Origin: Farysia itapuensis | Taxonomy: Eukaryota > Basidiomycota > Ustilaginomycetes > Ustilaginales > Ustilaginaceae | NCBI GenBank assembly: GCA_023212645.1 | Contig: JALBYC010000037.1 | Coordinates: 33,808-97,807 of the forward strand | Direction of reading: 5' to 3' | Length of the DNA stretch: 64,000 bases | In this document: positions 61,037 through 64,000 of the stretch, piece by piece | Layout of the letters: every line of letters begins with the position of its first letter | Numbering within the stretch: the stretch's first letter is position 1 | Program-made: the position numbers and the translations under genes | The notes under the pieces: generated by a model | The model's database searches: none | Told to the model about the DNA's origin: nothing | The model's input: the letters and a program-made list of their open reading frames with translations, nothing else

Positions 61037-63781
61037 ATGTCTGTCGCCAGTCCCTCAGCGATGTCCACTCCCTCTCGGCCTCCAATTGGACTCAAAAGAA
61101 GTGAGTCCTTCACGGCAGCGAAAGCCGCTGTCCCAAGTATGGCAGGCTTCAGTCCAGGTGGCCAGGTAGCCGAAGGCTATTCCTACCTTTCTCGTTCTTC
61201 ATCCATCTCTACCTCAACACGGTCTCGTCCGCAGGGACTGCAGACACGCCCCTCTCAAGGTTTCACTTCTCCCACCAAGGGACTGTCGAATGGGCCATCG
61301 CTGTCATCTGCCGCCGAGGCCGCCTCACGTTCTGTGACAAGTCCCAAAATACACGGAGCAGAATTGCCACAAAGTCTGTCGCGTCTGCCGGAGTCGAGTT
61401 CGTTCCTTCTCGACTCTACTAGAGGCTTCCGAGTAGGCCCTCTGTCGGATACTGAGATGATTGCCGATGCTGCTGCCAGTTTACCCACCAATCCCAAGAT
61501 ATGGACTCCAGCTCAAGTCGGAATCTACCTGACACACGTCCTCGGTCTGGTCCCACGACCTCTTGTAGAAGACGTCACATCTTATGTTCGGGCATCAAGA
61601 ATGAGCGGTCGCACCTTTCTGCGTCTGAATCAGAAAGAGCTGGAGCGACAGGGCCTCAATCTCAAATGGCGCAAACTCATGTTCGAAGCTGTCCGTAAAT
61701 TGCGAAGGGACTCGCTTCGTGGACGTATCTGGGGAAATGATGCTGGCTTCATGCGATGGCCTCGTACCGCTTTGGAGCATGAAGCTGATATGGAAGAACA
61801 CGAGCTCTCCCCAGCCGAAGACGATACCAGCCTGGATGACGATGGTATTGTCAAGAGCAGCAAAGGTGTCAGCAAGCTCACTCTCAAACGCATGCGAAAC
61901 AGTAACAAAGTACGAGGAATGATCCATGCGTTTCAGACCCCATCTTCTACCGAAAGTTTTGACATTACTTCGCTTCATCTCCTTACTGAAGCTGGCTATG
62001 TGAAAGAACAAGCGGATCATTTCGGTACCGAAATCGAGCAGCAACCACATTCACTTCAGCGTCCGCTTCGTCCGCGACGTTCCACCGCCGATTTTCCGTG
62101 GCTCTCGACACAGGATGCGCATAGCGCCGATAAAGAAGCTACTGACAGCAAAGCGAGGTCATATGCGACCTTGAATTTGGAGCCTGAGGACGTTGATATG
62201 GTACCTACTCTCCATCGATACGCTCGAGCTGTTGACAACCCTGGGAACGAAAGCTACATCTCTGATTGCAGTGGTTCCGACAGCGAACGCGACATCAAGA
62301 GGCACGTTGACGATCAAAGCTATCAGTCTCGATATGAAGTGCTGGATGAAGGCCTCGTCAGAGCTATCTTGGCTGACGAAACTATCGATCCAGTAGGTGA
62401 GGACACTATGTTGACGGACTGGCAACCGCAGTTACAGATTACGAAAGATTCCATGGATGACTCTGGGCCTGTGGAAGATTCGGAGATATTGTTGTCATCT
62501 ACGGTGACTTTGTCTGATGAACATGGAATCGAACCGGACTGCACCCTGCAAATCGAAGGACAGGCCAGCTCCTCCTTTGGCTCTGACGCAGCCGGTGAAA
62601 ATTCTGCGTTTGGGGCAGCTTCAGCGAAGACAACCATGCCGTTACAAAGACGTACCAAAGCAGTGACGTTTGGCAACAAGCGGGATAAAGAAATGTCCAC
62701 CACGCTCAACGAGACTTCCGAGCCTAAGAATGTTATGACCCCTGCTCTCCAGAGAGCACCATTACCAGCCGTCGGGAGCGTCGACGGGCAGGACAAATTG
62801 GCGGCAGCTGCGATGAGCGGGACGACAAAGAACCAACGTATGCAAGTCACGTTGAGTAAAGCAACCAATGAAAAAGATTTACATGACATCTTTGGTTCTC
62901 CGACTGCCCTTGCGGCCGAGCAGGAGGGCGCAGACCTCGGAATCTCGCACAACGAAACCCCAAATCCCATTGCTGCGGATGACGAAGCCCTAAGAGTCAT
63001 CCACGAAGAACCGACTCAACGCAGGCAAAATAAATTTGCTGAGGTCAGCCTCGGAGTTTTTGGGCTGCAGGAAGACCTGGTCGTGAAGCCGGAGCTCAAT
63101 GAGACGACGTGCCCTATGGCCGGCGAGACTCAGGTGGCCGGAACAATTGAACACAGCTCTCTCGCTTCTTGTACAAATCAGGACATGCTCGTGCCTCTGA
63201 CAACTCTCGAGCCACATCCGTCTGGCACTGGCAGTATAAAGAAGCGATCCATGGTGCTCGTTGATCGCAGACGATTTGAGAGCCTCGCCCGACGCATGGC
63301 CCTGCTCGAATCGCAGCTGGACTCGCTCGACCTCGGACCTACTTCGACAAACAGCGGCACTGAATCTCGCCTCCGGAATCTGTTTGCCCGCAATGACGAT
63401 TTGTCGACAACCGATATCAACAACGACGAACCCCAGTCATACCATAACTGCGAAAGTCACAATAGCCTAGCACGAGTTTTCACGGCTGACAACATGCGCA
63501 AGACAGGTTGGAAGTCTTATGTCTCGCCATCAGGTTGGGCAAATTATTTGTCGTCCCTTAACCCGTACTACTCTACCGTGACCCCTTCACACTCATCCGC
63601 TTCTGACGGCACTTTGTTTTCCACAGACGAAGAATACAGCCTGGCCGCACTGCTGGGCCGGGACGAGTCGGAAGTCGAGAAGCATATGCTCTCTATCGGT
63701 GCCATTCCAGCATACATGCTCGGACTGGGAGCCGGACTTGGGTTCGTGCTGGTTCGTGAAGTTCTGACCAAAGCTCGATAA
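61037..63781 (+). CDS. SAM-domain protein with C-terminal hydrophobic segment
   Basis: Intronless, 914 residues from the ATG at 61037; the open frame upstream starts with GTG and is not used. Residues 1-150 are Ser-rich and disordered. A SAM-like helical domain follows at about 154-230: IWTPAQVGIYLTHVLGLV, YVRASRMSGRTFLRLNQKEL and KWRKLMFEAVRKLRRD. The middle 600 residues are acidic, low in complexity and without recognised domains. A short coiled coil near 750-770 (RRRFESLARRMALLESQLDSLD) resembles a helical oligomerisation segment. The last ~25 residues (IPAYMLGLGAGLGFVLVREVL then TKAR) form a single membrane-spanning helix with a basic end, so the protein may be tail-anchored. The exact family was not recognised. 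Confidence 0.85.
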   Translation: MSVASPSAMSTPSRPPIGLKRSESFTAAKAAVPSMAGFSPGGQVAEGYSYLSRSSSISTSTRSRPQGLQTRPSQGFTSPTKGLSNGPSLSSAAEAASRSVTSPKIHGAELPQSLSRLPESSSFLLDSTRGFRVGPLSDTEMIADAAASLPTNPKIWTPAQVGIYLTHVLGLVPRPLVEDVTSYVRASRMSGRTFLRLNQKELERQGLNLKWRKLMFEAVRKLRRDSLRGRIWGNDAGFMRWPRTALEHEADMEEHELSPAEDDTSLDDDGIVKSSKGVSKLTLKRMRNSNKVRGMIHAFQTPSSTESFDITSLHLLTEAGYVKEQADHFGTEIEQQPHSLQRPLRPRRSTADFPWLSTQDAHSADKEATDSKARSYATLNLEPEDVDMVPTLHRYARAVDNPGNESYISDCSGSDSERDIKRHVDDQSYQSRYEVLDEGLVRAILADETIDPVGEDTMLTDWQPQLQITKDSMDDSGPVEDSEILLSSTVTLSDEHGIEPDCTLQIEGQASSSFGSDAAGENSAFGAASAKTTMPLQRRTKAVTFGNKRDKEMSTTLNETSEPKNVMTPALQRAPLPAVGSVDGQDKLAAAAMSGTTKNQRMQVTLSKATNEKDLHDIFGSPTALAAEQEGADLGISHNETPNPIAADDEALRVIHEEPTQRRQNKFAEVSLGVFGLQEDLVVKPELNETTCPMAGETQVAGTIEHSSLASCTNQDMLVPLTTLEPHPSGTGSIKKRSMVLVDRRRFESLARRMALLESQLDSLDLGPTSTNSGTESRLRNLFARNDDLSTTDINNDEPQSYHNCESHNSLARVFTADNMRKTGWKSYVSPSGWANYLSSLNPYYSTVTPSHSSASDGTLFSTDEEYSLAALLGRDESEVEKHMLSIGAIPAYMLGLGAGLGFVLVREVLTKAR

Positions 63782-63934
63782 TCCTTCCTTAAATCTAAAA
63801 CTGCGCAGCCCTGACGACCTTTTTGACGACTTCTAATGACATTTCGACGCTTGCCATACTCCGCCGCCACCGAGCAGAAATTGGCGTAGGTAACAAGATG
63901 ATACATTTCGAGTGTGTGAGTGTGAGTGTGCGTT

Positions 63935-63958
63935 GGGGGGGGGGGGGGGGGGGGGGGG
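63935..63958. repeat. Homopolymer run of 24 G
   Basis: Twenty-four consecutive G follow a GTGTGTGAGTGTGAGTGTG tract. The window ends 42 bases later in purine-rich sequence ending AGGGGAAAAA. Such a run is prone to slippage and to assembly or sequencing error. Confidence 0.9.
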
Positions 63959-64000
63959 AGCTTGGGTGGACCCTTGTTCGGAGGGAGAGGAGGGGAAAAA

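Overview
The window looks like nuclear DNA of a smut-type basidiomycete (Ustilaginomycotina). It has about two dozen genes on both strands, mostly intronless or with a few 49-110 bp introns (GTAAGT-like donors, CTNAC/CTGAC-like branch sites). Two proteins point to the Ustilaginales. One is a MAP kinase of 354 residues with its TEY activation loop at T182/Y184, as in Ustilago maydis Kpp2/Ubc3. The other is a secreted lipase of the Candida (Moesziomyces) antarctica lipase A family. The species itself cannot be named from the sequence.

Layout. 0-6 kb: the 5' part of a P4-ATPase lipid flippase (-); a 2.6 kb gene-free stretch with a ~112 bp minisatellite; then triosephosphate isomerase (-) and profilin (+) transcribed divergently. 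6-17 kb: a SIT4-associated SAPS protein (-), a double-PHD MYST acetyltransferase (-), dynactin p27 (-), the Kpp2-type MAP kinase (+) and a Gly/Gln/Ser-rich protein (-). 17-24.5 kb: a gamma-tubulin complex component (+) and a large disordered protein of unknown function (+). 24.5-31 kb: a gene-poor island with a decayed Tnp2-type DNA transposon and the secreted lipase (+). 31-37.3 kb: a bZIP factor (+), an ACAA2-like thiolase (+) tail-to-tail with a UBR7-like UBR/PHD protein (-), and a secreted CREG-like protein (+). 37.9-46.2 kb: Rad51 (+), an EDC1/PNRC-type decapping activator (+), a Dpb4-like histone-fold subunit (+) and FAN1 nuclease (-). 47-64 kb: myosin II heavy chain (+), a TBC protein with degenerate catalytic fingers (-), an HP1-like chromodomain protein (+), a CipC-like small protein (-), a four-helix membrane protein (-), a Mak32-like PfkB protein (-) and a SAM-domain tail-anchored-looking protein (+). 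The window ends beside a run of 24 G.

Most genes are core housekeeping functions: glycolysis, cytoskeleton, chromatin, mRNA decay, DNA repair and membrane traffic. They form no obvious biosynthetic cluster. Rad51, Dpb4 and FAN1 lie within 9 kb, which may be chance. The accessory character is concentrated in 1.3-4 kb (repeats), 20.6-22.3 kb (short tandem repeats) and 24.5-31 kb (transposon relic next to a secreted hydrolase).

The most unusual items are the minisatellite with internal dyad symmetry, a TBC domain lacking both the arginine and glutamine fingers, a PfkB protein with Asn in place of the catalytic Asp, a 9-nt terminal coding exon in rad51, and coding-like sequence upstream of FAN1 that can be spliced into it in frame. 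Gene models were deduced by eye from reading frames, splice consensus and recalled protein families. No transcript or database search was available.
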